Positions 26,353 through 38,653 of a stretch of DNA of 58,146 nucleotides are shown piece after piece. Source of the stretch: Exiguobacterium sp. AM39-5BH (GTDB lineage: Bacteria > Bacillota > Bacilli > Exiguobacteriales > Exiguobacteriaceae); the NCBI RefSeq assembly GCF_003467445.1, contig NZ_QSGS01000011.1:1-58146 (forward strand), in the 5' to 3' direction. How positions within the stretch are numbered: position 1 is the first letter of the stretch; every line of letters starts with the position of its first letter. Below the pieces are notes generated by a model. The model had not been told where the DNA came from. It did no database searches and saw only the letters and a program-made list of their open reading frames with translations. The position numbers and the translations under genes were made by a program.

Positions 26353-28944
26353 TTAATGCGTCACCGTCGCGGGACGAAGCGTCAACTCGTCGTTCTCGAC
26401 ATCGATGACGACCGTCTGGCCGTCCTCGATATCTCCGGCGAGAATACTACGGGCAAGTTTCGTCTCAATCGTCCGTTGTACGTACCGGTTGATCGGACGG
26501 GCCCCGAACTGTGGCTCATACGCCTCGTCGGCGATGAACACTTTCGCTGCATTCGTGATCTCGATTTGAATCGAGCGCGCCGTCAAGCGACTACCCATGC
26601 GCGCGACCGCTTTCTCGACGATTTGGCCGATTTGAGCCCGCGTGAGCGGATGGAACAAAATCGTCTCATCGACCCGGTTCAAAAACTCGGGACGGAAGTG
26701 GCGGCGGAGCCGCTCGATGACTTGGCGTTCTTCCGCCTCATCGATAACACCATCCTTCGCTGCCTCAAGCAAGATGTCGGCCCCGATGTTCGATGTCATG
26801 ATGACGATTGTGTTTTTGAAGTCGACGACACGTCCGTGCGAATCGGTCAAGCGACCATCATCGAGCAGTTGCAGCAAGATGTTGAACACATCGGCGTGCG
26901 CTTTCTCGACCTCATCGAGCAGGAGCACCGAGTACGGGTTGCGGCGGACTGCTTCCGTCAACTGGCCGCCCTCTTCATAGCCGATATAACCTGGAGGCGC
27001 CCCGACGAGACGCGACACGGCGTGTTTCTCCATATACTCGCTCATGTCGAGACGTACGATATGGTCTTCCGAGTCGAACATCGCCTCGGCGAGCGCTTTC
27101 CCGAGTTCGGTCTTCCCGACACCGGTCGGCCCGAGGAAGAGAAACGACCCAATCGGACGGTTCGGGTCCTTAATGCCGGCTCGAGCCCGAATGACGGCAT
27201 CACTGACGAGGCGAATCGCATCGTCTTGTCCAAAGACACGTTGATGGAGCACCGTCTCGAGGTTGAGCAACTTATCTCGTTCTCCTTCGGTCAATTTCGT
27301 CACGGGAATGCCCGTCCATTTCGAGACGACCTCGGCGATCTCTTCCTCGGTCACTTCTTCGCGGACGAGTTCACGTGTCACCGAACCGGCGAGCCGTTCT
27401 GCTTCCGCGAGTTCACGCTCGAGTTCCGGGATACGGCCATATTTGAGCTCGGAGGCCCGGTTCAAATCGTAGCGGCTCTCAGCTTCTTGCAGTTCGAGCT
27501 TCACTTTTTCTAAATCGCCACGGATGTGTTGCACGCGATGCGTCGACTCTTTCTCGTTCTCCCAACGGAGTCGGAGCGCGTCCGACTGTTCGCGAATCGA
27601 GGCGAGTTCTTGTTGCAGCGCATCGAGTCGTTTCTTCGAGGCGTCATCACTTTCTTTCTTCAAGGCCGCCTCCTCAATCTCGAGTTGCATGACGCGGCGT
27701 ACGAGTTCATCGAGTTCGGCCGGCATCGATTCCATCTCCGTCCGAATCATCGCACACGACTCGTCGACGAGGTCGATCGCCTTGTCCGGCATGAACCGGT
27801 CGGTGATGTAGCGGTTCGATAAGACGGCCGCTGCGACGAGCGCGTTGTCATGAATGCGGACACCGTGGTGAATCTCGAAGCGTTCTTTCAAACCGCGCAA
27901 AATCGACACCGTGTCTTCGACGTCCGGTTCGTCGACGAGCACTTGTTGGAAACGGCGCTCAAGTGCCGGGTCCTTCTCGATATATTGGCGATACTCATCG
28001 AGTGTCGTCGCGCCGATGCAGTGGAGTTCGCCGCGGGCGAGCATCGGTTTGAGCATGTTTCCGGCATCCATCGCCCCTTCGGACTTACCGGCCCCGACAA
28101 TCGTATGCAGTTCATCGATGAAGAGAATAATTTTCCCTTCCGCTTCTTTCACTTCGTTCAAGACGGCCTGGAGTCGCTCTTCGAACTCGCCGCGATATTT
28201 GGCCCCAGCGACGAGCGAACTCATATCGAGGCTGAAAATCGTCTTATCTTTCAAGCTCTCCGGGACGTCACCGCGAACGATGCGTTGGGCGAGCCCTTCG
28301 ACGATTGCCGTCTTCCCGACACCCGGTTCTCCGATCAAGACCGGATTGTTTTTCGTCTTCCGGCTCAAGATGCGGATGACGCGCCGAATCTCGCTATCAC
28401 GCCCGATGACGGGATCGATTTTGCCGGTCTTCACTTCTTGAATCAAGTCGCGACCATACTTCGTCAAGACGTCATACGTCGCTTCCGGCGACTTCGACGT
28501 GATGCGCCGATTTCCACGAACGGCGACGAGCGCCTCGCGTAGTTTCTCTTCGGTCACACCTTTGCGCTCGAGCATGCTTTGCGCTTGGCTCTTATTCATA
28601 ATGATGCCGAGCAGGACGTGCTCGACCGAAACGTACTCGTCGCTCATCCCAGTCGCTTCCCGCTCCGCCGTCGTCAATACGTTCAACAGTGATGCCGAAA
28701 TCATTGGCGTCGTCGGTGTCTGAAGTTTCGGCGCTTTTTTGAGTGCCATCGCGACCTCGGCCTCGATGTCGGAGACGCTCAACTCCATTTTTTGCAGTAG
28801 GAGCGGCGCGATCCCGTCCGTTTGTGAAATCATCGATGCCAAGACGTGCCATTCGTTCATCTCGCTATGGTGGTACTGTTTCGCAAGTGCTTGCGAGCTG
28901 ACGATGCCTTCATGTGCTTTATCGGTAAATCGATTGAAATCCAT
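26353..28944 (-). CDS. clpB: ClpB disaggregase
   Basis: Hexameric AAA+ chaperone that extracts proteins from aggregates together with DnaK. The 863 residues show the Clp N-domain (1-145), first Walker A GEPGVGKT near 206 with [10 protein letters not shown], the coiled-coil middle domain (about 405-525), and the second Walker A GPTGVGKT near 606. It has no ClpP-binding loop signature, fitting ClpB rather than ClpC. Start ATG follows AGGAGG. It is 18 bases downstream of cbpA and shares its CtsR-type promoter. Confidence 0.97.
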   Translation of the reverse strand: MDFNRFTDKAHEGIVSSQALAKQYHHSEMNEWHVLASMISQTDGIAPLLLQKMELSVSDIEAEVAMALKKAPKLQTPTTPMISASLLNVLTTAEREATGMSDEYVSVEHVLLGIIMNKSQAQSMLERKGVTEEKLREALVAVRGNRRITSKSPEATYDVLTKYGRDLIQEVKTGKIDPVIGRDSEIRRVIRILSRKTKNNPVLIGEPGVGKTAIVEGLAQRIVRGDVPESLKDKTIFSLDMSSLVAGAKYRGEFEERLQAVLNEVKEAEGKIILFIDELHTIVGAGKSEGAMDAGNMLKPMLARGELHCIGATTLDEYRQYIEKDPALERRFQQVLVDEPDVEDTVSILRGLKERFEIHHGVRIHDNALVAAAVLSNRYITDRFMPDKAIDLVDESCAMIRTEMESMPAELDELVRRVMQLEIEEAALKKESDDASKKRLDALQQELASIREQSDALRLRWENEKESTHRVQHIRGDLEKVKLELQEAESRYDLNRASELKYGRIPELERELAEAERLAGSVTRELVREEVTEEEIAEVVSKWTGIPVTKLTEGERDKLLNLETVLHQRVFGQDDAIRLVSDAVIRARAGIKDPNRPIGSFLFLGPTGVGKTELGKALAEAMFDSEDHIVRLDMSEYMEKHAVSRLVGAPPGYIGYEEGGQLTEAVRRNPYSVLLLDEVEKAHADVFNILLQLLDDGRLTDSHGRVVDFKNTIVIMTSNIGADILLEAAKDGVIDEAEERQVIERLRRHFRPEFLNRVDETILFHPLTRAQIGQIVEKAVARMGSRLTARSIQIEITNAAKVFIADEAYEPQFGARPINRYVQRTIETKLARSILAGDIEDGQTVVIDVENDELTLRPATVTH

Positions 28945-28962
28945 GCTGTTTCCTCCTTAGAC

Positions 28963-29828
28963 TCAGCGTTCGAGTTGTTCGTAAACAGATCGGTGGGCGG
29001 CGTCTAGCGGTAAATCGACTTCGAGTTGCACGAAGAGATCCGACCGGACTTTCGAGGCGGTCATGAACCCGCGGCCCGGTATGCGCATCCGTTGACCTGG
29101 GCGTGCCCCCGGTTTCACTTTCAGTTTGACCCGGCCGCCATCGAGTGTCGCCACAACGACTTCGGTGCCGTCAAGGAAAGCGAGCGGACGTAACCGTTTG
29201 ACGGTGATGACGTTCGCTCCTTCCCGACGATACGTCTCATCATCGGTGAAATGGAGCTCGACGTACACGTCACCGCGGTCTCCCGCTTGTCCGACTTTGC
29301 TGCTCTTGCCTTTAAGCCGTAGCTTTTGCCCTTCATGGGCACCTTGTGGAATTTTCACGTTGACCGTTCCCGTCTGGAGACGCAGGCTTACTTTCGAATC
29401 AGACGTCAATTGACTGAGGGGGACGTTGACACGGACCGTCTCATCGAGGTCCTCTTCGACCGCTTGGTTGAAGAAGCTGCCGAACATGTCTTCGAACCCG
29501 ACGTCCGCGACGTCGTCCGTGACCCGCCGCCAAACTGGCGAAACAAGTCTTCGAACTGGGCCGATCCTTCCCCGTAGCCATCGCCGCTGTAAGATCCCCC
29601 GCCATACGTCGGTCCTTCTGGACTGCCGTAGCGGTCATAGTTCGCTTTCTTATCGGGGTCGCTCAGCACGTCGAACGCTTCTTGGATTGCCTTGAACTTG
29701 TCATGTGCATCTGGATCCTTATTTACGTCCGGATGGTATTGTTTTGCCAGTTTTCGATATGCTCGTTTAATGTCTTGGTCGGATGCCTGTTTCGACACGC
29801 CCAGCATGTCATAATAGTTTTTTGCCAT
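28963..29828 (-). pseudogene. CbpA-type DnaJ co-chaperone, frameshifted
   Basis: A 288-residue J-protein of the class lacking the zinc-finger domain. The first frame has the J-domain with YHPDVNKD (His-Pro-Asp motif) and the Gly-rich linker [13 protein letters not shown]. It then drifts out of frame after FGGGSR. The second frame resumes as [18 protein letters not shown] and carries the two C-terminal substrate domains to 28963. One extra G in the GG run at 29517-29518 joins them. It is immediately upstream of clpB behind a CtsR operator, which argues for a working gene and a sequence error. Confidence 0.85.
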
Positions 29829-29871
29829 CTCGTTTCACCTCACCTATCCCTTTCCCGATTCTGTTAAGTCT

Positions 29872-29901
29872 ATTCTACCGATTTGGTCAAAGAAGGTCAA
29901 A
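29872..29901 (-). promoter_or_regulatory. CtsR-controlled promoter of cbpA-clpB
   Basis: GGTCAAAGAAGGTCAAA (29885-29901, plus strand) matches the CtsR consensus RGTCAAANANRGTCAAA exactly. The minus-strand promoter is TTGACC (29895-29900) and TAGAAT (29872-29877) at 17 bp, so the operator covers the -35. Repression is expected to lift on heat or protein stress. ctsR itself is not in the window. Confidence 0.85.
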
Positions 29902-29924
29902 GAATTTCCTCGTTACTTCTCATA

Positions 29925-29962
29925 CGAAAAAAAGAAGGCAATCGTTTCATCACGATGCTTCT
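29925..29962 (-). terminator. Terminator of camS
   Basis: GAAGGCAATCG / CGATGCTTC imperfect stem followed on the minus strand by seven Ts, just after the camS stop. Confidence 0.75.
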
Positions 29963-29967
29963 TACGA

Positions 29968-31140
29968 TTAAAAGTATACTTTCGGGCTGTCCATACCTTC
30001 TTCGAACACGATGGTCACTTCTTGCTCCCCACCAAGCGAGGTGACGTTGATGCGAACCGGTACGTTCCGGTTGTACTCCCATCGGTTCTCGAGCAGGCCG
30101 ACGACATGCTGGGTGAAGCCTACGAGCTCCGCCCGGCTATAAAACTGGATCGGAATGTCAATCTCGATGCGTGACAAGTCCCCGTTCTGGTAAAATCCTT
30201 TTCCGATCATCCCACTGAAGTCTGGGAACACATCGGCGATTCGATCGCTGAAAAGCGAGAACTTTTGAGCATCATCTCGCACTTCTGTCGTCGCTTCGAC
30301 GGATGGGAAGTAATAATACGTCTCGTCGATATTTTTCCAGTCCTTCGCCGTCACTTCGTTGGCTGTGCCGACAAATGCCGATTTGATATAATTCCCCGGT
30401 GTCGGTGAACCTTGCGGCGCTTTCATGTACAACGCGACGTTGATTTCGAGATCTTTAAAGTCCTCACGCTTGCGCAGTTGGGCGACGAGTTCATTCGCCA
30501 TGCGTTCTCCTTCGGCGATGACTTTCTTTTCGTCCAACTTTTCCGTATATGTCGGACCGAAGTTCGGCGCTTGGAACACGTACTCTTGATTTAAAATCAA
30601 GGCGAACGACACACCGCCGAGTTGATAGCCGCTCTCCTTCTTCGTCATATAATTCTGTTCGACGAGCGACGCCAAATAGAGCGGAGATTTTTTATTCGCC
30701 TCGACGAATTGCTCTTCGGCCACCTCTGCCTTCCCGTTCGCATAAGCTGGATTGAGCGGGACAAGTCCTTCCGTCGACTTGTCTTTACGGCCAAGTAGAC
30801 GTGAAACGTCTTCACTCGTCAATAGCTGTCCTTCTTGATAGGCATAACTGTCCGGGTCGAATGCGCCGGTCGAATGGCGCATGAGTCCGAGTTCCACTTC
30901 TTCGAGTTCGAGCGATGAGCTGACTTGACGTTGGGCTAGACCCCGGGCTGCAGCCGGTTTAAACGGAATGACCATCTGGTAATACGAATCACGCGCTTGA
31001 ATCGCTTGAGTGACACCTTCAGTTGTCGTCTCTTCGCCTATCGGTGTGATTTTTTCCTCCCCCATCGGGATTTTCATAGAGCATCCGCCGAGAAAAACCG
31101 TCGCGGCGAGAGCTGGGATGAGCATCTGTTTCCATTTCAT
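29968..31140 (-). CDS. camS: CamS family lipoprotein (YerH)
   Basis: A 390-residue surface lipoprotein. The signal peptide ends with lipobox LGGC (cysteine about residue 20). The mature part is the CamS/YerH domain, first described as precursor of the staphylococcal cAM373-type sex pheromone peptide; its cellular role is otherwise unclear. It follows ligA in many Bacilli; here an LPXTG gene is inserted between. Start ATG is a normal lipoprotein start (MKWKQMLIPALAATVFLGGC). Confidence 0.9.
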   Translation of the reverse strand: MKWKQMLIPALAATVFLGGCSMKIPMGEEKITPIGEETTTEGVTQAIQARDSYYQMVIPFKPAAARGLAQRQVSSSLELEEVELGLMRHSTGAFDPDSYAYQEGQLLTSEDVSRLLGRKDKSTEGLVPLNPAYANGKAEVAEEQFVEANKKSPLYLASLVEQNYMTKKESGYQLGGVSFALILNQEYVFQAPNFGPTYTEKLDEKKVIAEGERMANELVAQLRKREDFKDLEINVALYMKAPQGSPTPGNYIKSAFVGTANEVTAKDWKNIDETYYYFPSVEATTEVRDDAQKFSLFSDRIADVFPDFSGMIGKGFYQNGDLSRIEIDIPIQFYSRAELVGFTQHVVGLLENRWEYNRNVPVRINVTSLGGEQEVTIVFEEGMDSPKVYF

Positions 31141-31244
31141 CTATGTCTGAACTCCTTTAATGATTCGTTTCGTTACACTTCGTCCATTATAACAAAATCA
31201 TCCGGTGAAAAAAGTGTCGAAGCGGAATCAGTGCCAATTCACAG

Positions 31245-31276
31245 CAAAACACCCTTCAACGCCCGGTTGAAGGGTG
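31245..31276 (-). terminator. Terminator of the LPXTG protein gene
   Basis: CACCCTTCAAC / GTTGAAGGGTG perfect 11-bp stem with a 5-nt loop, followed by TTTTGC on the minus strand. Confidence 0.8.
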
Positions 31277-31282
31277 CCCGCG

Positions 31283-33148
31283 TCACGCTTTCGTGGATGG
31301 GCGTCGTCGATGCGTCAAGAACAAGAGACCGAGTACGATCAAGACGAGACCGAACACCGTTCCCCACGTTTTTGTCGTGCCGGTCATCGGGAGCGTCTCC
31401 TGGTTTGGCGTCACCGGGGTCGTCGGTTCCGGTACATAGACCGATTCCTCTTGGTCATCCCGGTCATCGTTGCCCGGTTCCGGGATACTTTGTTTCACAT
31501 GCACGGTCGCCTCGACGGTCCGCGACACGCGCGCTTCACGATTGACTTCGAACGTGAATGTCGTCCGGTTCGTGAGCACCGCACCGGCCCGCACATCATA
31601 AGATGGCAAGAGCACTTTCTCCATCTCGAGCACGACTTCTTCACCAGGGACTAGTCCGTTCTCGACTTCGGCAAGGCCACGCATGCCGTCTCGGAGCGTC
31701 TCGGTCGTCTCGCGTTGTTCTTTCGTCGTCAATGCCCCGCTCGTCCATTCATCTATGACGTCGACGAAGTACAAGGTGACGTTCGACGTGTTCGTGATTG
31801 TATACGTATAGCGAATCGCTTCGCCAGGATGCACCGTCTCGGGACGTGCCGTCTTCGTGACGGTGAAGTCGTCTTGATTCAATAAGACGATTTGTTGGCT
31901 TTCCGCATCGATGACCCGACCGTACGCATCGGTCGCCGCGACGCGGAATACGTTCCCGATTTCAGGGGCGTTCATCCGATCGTAATCGCTTGGAATCGAT
32001 AAGTTGACGGTCGTCTCGACTCGTTCCCCAGCGAGCAGCCCGTCCTCGCCGACGAGTGCCAATAAGCGCTCACGGACGTTCGCATTGAATGTGTCGACCG
32101 CCTTCGCGTCGATATCGCCGCTAAAGAACTGATCCTCGATGGATGTGATGGTGAGCGCCGTCTCACCTGTGTTCTCGATGACGAACGTATACGGGATCAT
32201 CCCACCGACGACGGCTTGGTCGATGTTGGCCTCTTTCCCGACCTCAAGGCCGATCGTCTCGTTCGGTACGACCGTAACGTTCGCCTCCGAACAGGCTGGC
32301 GAAACGGTCTCGTCTTCGACGCCGGTACAGAACGTATTCGTCACAACGGTCTCACTCGCAACGTCTGGTGCAAACGTGTCGAACTGAATCGTCGTCGTCC
32401 CGACCGGTATCGTCGGGAACGTCCAATTGAAAGCTTGTGGTCCGCTCACGGTCGTCGGGGCGACCGCGCCTTCTGGACCGAGCACTTCGACCGAATCCGC
32501 GACGACGGTCAACGCTTCCGGCACCGTGTTGGACACGGACAAGTTTTCAATCGATGTGCCCGTCACATCGATGACGAGCCGATACGTCACCAAATCTCCA
32601 CTCAACACACGCTCGATCGGCCCGTCGGCCCCGAGCACCAATTGATCGATAGCAACCGCTGGGGTAGCGGAAGGTGCGGTCACTTCTTCGGTGACAGGTT
32701 CCTCTGGTGCTGGCTCCGGCTCCACGAGTGGAGGCTCGACGGGTGTGTCGACGTCCGGCACCGGCTCCGTTCCGTCATCACCCGGTTCGCTCGACTCGCC
32801 TGTCAGTTCCTCTAGCTGAAACGCATAGACGGCGCCCGGAAATGAATAAGGGACACCGGCTTCATCATACAAGGTGACTTGGTCGATTGTCGTCACGTCG
32901 ACCTCGGTCGCGTCAATCATGAACCGCCAGATTGTTGATGCTTCACGCGCCCCGTAATACGTGACGTCCGCATAAATCAAGCTCGCGTCATCGTACGCTT
33001 CGATTTCTTCGGTGCTCAACTCGATTTGGGCGTAAAGCGTCGTCGGTGCCAGTGTCGTGTCCGCATTTGCGGCATTCGGTGCCCACATGCTGATCAATAG
33101 GAGAACGAAAGTGATTAGGGCGATAAAACGATGGGCGGTGTTTCGCAT
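31283..33148 (-). CDS. LPXTG-anchored surface protein with DUF11-like repeats
   Basis: A 621-residue cell-wall protein. It has a signal peptide (about 1-29, ending NAANA), an N-terminal domain of unknown type, a Pro/Glu-rich linker (about 122-160), then two to three DUF11-like beta-sandwich repeats marked by VTYRLVIDVTGTSIENL, IPYTFVIENTGETALTI and IRYTYTITNTSNVTLYF. A second Pro-rich spacer precedes LPMTG, a hydrophobic helix and a basic end, the sortase signal. Its function in adhesion or wall architecture is unknown. Start ATG follows GGAGGGG. It interrupts the usual ligA-camS order. Confidence 0.85.
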   Translation of the reverse strand: MRNTAHRFIALITFVLLLISMWAPNAANADTTLAPTTLYAQIELSTEEIEAYDDASLIYADVTYYGAREASTIWRFMIDATEVDVTTIDQVTLYDEAGVPYSFPGAVYAFQLEELTGESSEPGDDGTEPVPDVDTPVEPPLVEPEPAPEEPVTEEVTAPSATPAVAIDQLVLGADGPIERVLSGDLVTYRLVIDVTGTSIENLSVSNTVPEALTVVADSVEVLGPEGAVAPTTVSGPQAFNWTFPTIPVGTTTIQFDTFAPDVASETVVTNTFCTGVEDETVSPACSEANVTVVPNETIGLEVGKEANIDQAVVGGMIPYTFVIENTGETALTITSIEDQFFSGDIDAKAVDTFNANVRERLLALVGEDGLLAGERVETTVNLSIPSDYDRMNAPEIGNVFRVAATDAYGRVIDAESQQIVLLNQDDFTVTKTARPETVHPGEAIRYTYTITNTSNVTLYFVDVIDEWTSGALTTKEQRETTETLRDGMRGLAEVENGLVPGEEVVLEMEKVLLPSYDVRAGAVLTNRTTFTFEVNREARVSRTVEATVHVKQSIPEPGNDDRDDQEESVYVPEPTTPVTPNQETLPMTGTTKTWGTVFGLVLIVLGLLFLTHRRRPSTKA

Positions 33149-33343
33149 GGTGGTCCCCTCCTCTAAGGTGTCTGAACGTCTGCGATGACACGCTCCGGCA
33201 CAGGAAAGGGATGGAGGATGAGTGTGCGCGAGTCGTGGTGTAAGGTCTTGATGTCAAAAAAGTATTTATAGATACTAATCATTACCCGTCCCGTGAGGAC
33301 CCGAACCTGCTCGCGAACCGAAACGTTTGAAAATCAGGTCAAT

Positions 33344-33371
33344 GAAAAAAAGCCCTCCTTAAGGAGGACCT
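33344..33371 (-). terminator. Terminator of ligA
   Basis: AGCCCTCCTT / AAGGAGGACCT imperfect stem followed by seven Ts on the minus strand, right after the ligA stop. Confidence 0.8.
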
Positions 33372-33374
33372 TGT

Positions 33375-35378
<2,004 letters not shown>

Positions 35379-37595
35379 TCACGCTTTTTCGATTGGGGCA
35401 AACTTGGCGAGCAGGCGCTTGATGCCGACTGACGGAAAAGCGATATCAAGTTCGAGCTGATCGCCTTCGCCACGCGTCTGAACGACCGTTCCTTGCCCCC
35501 ATTTTTTATGATTGGCCTTGTCCCCGACATTCCAACCGATTGATTCGGCGCCGGATGACTGAGCGAGTTTTGGTTTCGGTTTCGAGCTGAAACCGTTCAC
35601 TGGAAGTTTTCCAGGCGACTCGACCGGATTCCATGGCATCGCCTTCTTCGCTTTACCCGAACGCTCCAAGAGCGTCTCTGGCAATTCATGCAAGAAGCGC
35701 GACTCTGGGTTGTTTTGGAAACGCCCGTATAACATGCGGGACTGGGCCCGTGTCAAATAGAGCCGCTTCTCAGCACGCGTGATCCCGACGTACGCGAGAC
35801 GGCGCTCTTCTTCCATCTCTTCCGGGTCGTTCAAGGCGCGGCTATGCGGGAACAACCCTTCTTCCATGCCGATCAAGAAGACGACCGGGAATTCGAGTCC
35901 TTTGGCCGAGTGGAGCGTCATGAGCGTGACTTGGTGCAACTCGTCGACTTCTTCGAGCGTGTCGAGGTCTGAAACGAGTGTTAAATCCGTAAGGAACGCG
36001 ACGAGCGTCTGCTCGTCACTCTCTTTCTCGAAGTTTTGGGCGACCGACAGGAATTCTTGCAAGTTCTCGAGGCGGCTCTCGGCTTCGAGTGTCTTCTCGA
36101 TTTTGAGCATCTCTTCGTAACCTGACTTCTTCAACACTTCTTCAATCAATTCAGAGATGGACAAATAGTCGGCCATTTGACGCAAGTCGACCATCAATTG
36201 TCGGAACTCGGCGAGCTTCGTCGCCGTGCGCGGGGCAATGCCCGACAGCTCGATGTCACGAATCGCTTCCATGAGCGACACGCCTTGCATCCCGGCAAAG
36301 TCGCCGAGCTTGTCGACCGTCGCGGCACCGATGCCACGTTTCGGTTCGTTGACGACACGAACGAACGAGATATCCTCGTCTGGGTTGGCGATCAAACGCA
36401 AATACGCCAAAATATCCTTGATTTCTTTCCGTTCATAGAACTTCGTCCCACCGACCATTTTATACGGGATGTTCGACTTGAGGAGCATTTCCTCGAGTCC
36501 GCGCGATTGGGCGTTCGTCCGATATAAGACGGCCATCTCGCCGTAATCGATGCCTTCTTGGCGGAGTTCTTTCATCTGATTGATGATGAAGAACGCTTCA
36601 TCCCGGTCATCCGAGGCGACATGCAAGAGGAGTTTCTCGCCTTCGACGTTCTCCGTCCACAACTTTTTATCTTTTCGGCTCGAGTTGTTTTGAATGACGC
36701 CGTTCGCCGCTTCTAAAATCCGCTTCGTCGACCGATAGTTTTGCTCGAGTAAGATGACGTGTGCGCTCGGGTAATCCTTCTCGAACGTCAAGATGTTCGC
36801 AATATCGGCCCCGCGCCAACGATAAATCGACTGATCCGAGTCACCGACGACACACAAGTTCTCGTGAGCCGCCGCGAGCAATTTGACGAGCATGTACTGA
36901 GCCCGGTTCGTATCTTGATACTCGTCGACGTGGATGTATTGGAACTTCTTCTGATAAAACGCGAGCACGTCCGGCGCTTCTTGAAACAAGTGAATCGTCT
37001 TCATGATTAAGTCATCAAAATCGAGCACGTTGTTCTGCTTCAATTTTTTCTCATACGCCGTGTAGACGTCCGAGATGACTTTCTCATACGGATTGGTACC
37101 CACGAGCCCCGCCGCTTCCTGCGGCGTGCGGAGTTCGTTCTTATGGTTCGAAATCATGCCGAGGAGCGTCCGCGGCTCATATTTTTTCGGGTCAAGGTTC
37201 AGTTCTTTGAGCACTTGCTTGATTGCCGTCAACTGATCGGACGAGTCGAGAATCGAGAAGTTCCGATCATATTGGATGCGATCGATATCACGGCGTAAAA
37301 TTCGGACACACATCGAGTGGAACGTCGAAATCCAAATATCGTCCGCAACGCCCCCGACGAGGCGGGCGATCCGGTCTTTCATCTCACGGGCAGCCTTGTT
37401 CGTGAACGTAATAGCGAGAATGTTCCACGGCGCGATTTGTTTCGAAGCCATCAAGTAAGCGACGCGATGCGTCAAGACACGCGTCTTCCCAGATCCCGCT
37501 CCGGCCATGATAAGGAGGGGGCCGTCCGTATATTTGACAGCCTCCGCTTGTGGCGGGTTCATGCCTTTGACTAATTCTTCACTCAAGTTATACAT
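35379..37595 (-). CDS. pcrA: ATP-dependent DNA helicase PcrA
   Basis: Essential 3'-5' UvrD-like helicase that clears RecA and supports plasmid replication and repair. The 738 residues have Q-motif [10 protein letters not shown], Walker [10 protein letters not shown] near 35, DEYQDTN (motif II), [14 protein letters not shown], and the C-terminal Tudor-like tail ([10 protein letters not shown]). Start ATG follows AGGGAAAGG. Between pcrB and ligA. Confidence 0.98.
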   Translation of the reverse strand: MYNLSEELVKGMNPPQAEAVKYTDGPLLIMAGAGSGKTRVLTHRVAYLMASKQIAPWNILAITFTNKAAREMKDRIARLVGGVADDIWISTFHSMCVRILRRDIDRIQYDRNFSILDSSDQLTAIKQVLKELNLDPKKYEPRTLLGMISNHKNELRTPQEAAGLVGTNPYEKVISDVYTAYEKKLKQNNVLDFDDLIMKTIHLFQEAPDVLAFYQKKFQYIHVDEYQDTNRAQYMLVKLLAAAHENLCVVGDSDQSIYRWRGADIANILTFEKDYPSAHVILLEQNYRSTKRILEAANGVIQNNSSRKDKKLWTENVEGEKLLLHVASDDRDEAFFIINQMKELRQEGIDYGEMAVLYRTNAQSRGLEEMLLKSNIPYKMVGGTKFYERKEIKDILAYLRLIANPDEDISFVRVVNEPKRGIGAATVDKLGDFAGMQGVSLMEAIRDIELSGIAPRTATKLAEFRQLMVDLRQMADYLSISELIEEVLKKSGYEEMLKIEKTLEAESRLENLQEFLSVAQNFEKESDEQTLVAFLTDLTLVSDLDTLEEVDELHQVTLMTLHSAKGLEFPVVFLIGMEEGLFPHSRALNDPEEMEEERRLAYVGITRAEKRLYLTRAQSRMLYGRFQNNPESRFLHELPETLLERSGKAKKAMPWNPVESPGKLPVNGFSSKPKPKLAQSSGAESIGWNVGDKANHKKWGQGTVVQTRGEGDQLELDIAFPSVGIKRLLAKFAPIEKA

Positions 37596-37633
37596 AATCG
37601 TTTCCTTTCCCTAAGCAAACATTTGTTCTTATT

Positions 37634-38311
37634 TTATCGGAGTGCCGCGACAGTCGCAAGCGCTCCTTCGAAATTATCATAAATCACGTTGCCGACGACG
37701 ATTGTATCCACGTGCTCAGCCATCACCCGTGCCGACTCGTATCCGGTGATACCGCCCCCGTAAAATAAATGGGCGTCCGGTACCGCCAACCGCACTTCTT
37801 GGATGAGCTCGACCGATCCAAACGTGCCGCTATACTCCACGTACAAGGATGGGAGACGGAACAAGCGATGTCCCGCTTCCGCGTAGGCGATGGCTGCCTC
37901 GATGGACAAGTCGGTCTTCGCCTCGGTCACGTGGGCCACTTTCGCATCTGGATTCAAAACGATATACCCTTGTCCGGTCACATCCGCATGAAACAAGTGT
38001 CCGTATCGTTCGAACGCCTTCATTTGATGACCGATGACCCAATCCACGGTTCCCGCGTTCAAGACGGTCGGAATGAAATAGTGGTCGAAGCCTCGAATCA
38101 CTTGCTCGGGATGGCTCATCTCGAGCGCGAGCGGGATGCCGCACCCTTCGAGACGAGTATAGAGTGCGAACGTGTTCTCCGCATCGACCCCGTCCGTCCC
38201 ACCGATCAGGAAAGCGTCCGTGCCCGAACGGATGAGCGCTACGAGCGCCGAATCATCCAGTGGTTTATTCGGATCAAGTTTAAACACGTGGCGCCACGAT
38301 TGAAAATCCAT
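37634..38311 (-). CDS. pcrB: Heptaprenylglyceryl phosphate synthase
   Basis: Joins sn-glycerol-1-phosphate to heptaprenyl diphosphate, the Gram-positive counterpart of archaeal GGGPS. A 225-residue TIM barrel with SGTDAFLIGGTDGV near the N-terminus, LFRLPSLYVEYSGTFG and FYGGGITGYESA for phosphate binding. I chose ATG at 38311 after GGGAGGGGAG; a longer frame upstream has no ribosome site. First gene of pcrB-pcrA-ligA. Confidence 0.92.
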   Translation of the reverse strand: MDFQSWRHVFKLDPNKPLDDSALVALIRSGTDAFLIGGTDGVDAENTFALYTRLEGCGIPLALEMSHPEQVIRGFDHYFIPTVLNAGTVDWVIGHQMKAFERYGHLFHADVTGQGYIVLNPDAKVAHVTEAKTDLSIEAAIAYAEAGHRLFRLPSLYVEYSGTFGSVELIQEVRLAVPDAHLFYGGGITGYESARVMAEHVDTIVVGNVIYDNFEGALATVAALR

Positions 38312-38378
38312 TCGACTCCCCTCCCATTCGATACCTTCTCTAGTGTAGCGATTTTTCCCGTCGCTTGCATCTGTTGAA

Positions 38379-38405
38379 CAAAAAAAGACTTGCCGTGGCA
38401 AGTCT
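38379..38405 (-). terminator. Terminator after the ktrD-78-aa unit
   Basis: AGACTTGCC / GGCAAGTCT perfect 9-bp stem with a 2-nt turn, then seven Ts on the minus strand. Confidence 0.85.
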
Positions 38406-38641
38406 CAAGCACGTCTCGCGTGCGATTTCTGTTCGCGGGCCGTCATCCATTTGGCGACGAAGAGTGCGAACAACCCGTAAACCGGGATGAACCAGAGCGG
38501 ATTGGCTAAAAAGAAGCCGAGCACTGGGATGTCGAGTAACGGTGAATCTGGCGAACAGAGCGCCGTTCCGTTCACGACCGCGATGAACGGCAAGACCGGG
38601 ACGGCGAACACGTAACCAAAATTGATCCAAAAAGCTTTCAT
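38405..38641 (-). CDS. Small membrane protein, 78 aa
   Basis: Unrecognised protein with two hydrophobic helices (about residues 4-26 and 38-66) joined by a short loop containing a cysteine, and a basic C-terminus. ATG follows GGAG, 12 bases after the ktrD stop, so it is co-transcribed with ktrD and ends in the terminator. The link suggests a channel accessory or an independent membrane protein; neither can be shown from sequence. Confidence 0.7.
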   Translation of the reverse strand: MKAFWINFGYVFAVPVLPFIAVVNGTALCSPDSPLLDIPVLGFFLANPLWFIPVYGLFALFVAKWMTAREQKSHARRA

Positions 38642-38653
38642 GGTGTGAGCTCC

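Noticed and set aside
26356..27513. 385-codon plus-strand open frame opposite clpB
   Set aside because: Antisense shadow caused by codon bias; no start signal and unnatural composition.
27850..28542. 230-codon plus-strand open frame opposite clpB
   Set aside because: Same reason as above; clpB motifs on the other strand are complete.
33250..33280. Small AT hairpin (AGTAT / ATACT plus T run) upstream of the LPXTG gene
   Set aside because: Only five weak pairs; more likely part of a promoter (TATAAA) than a terminator or riboswitch. No c-di-GMP motif found.
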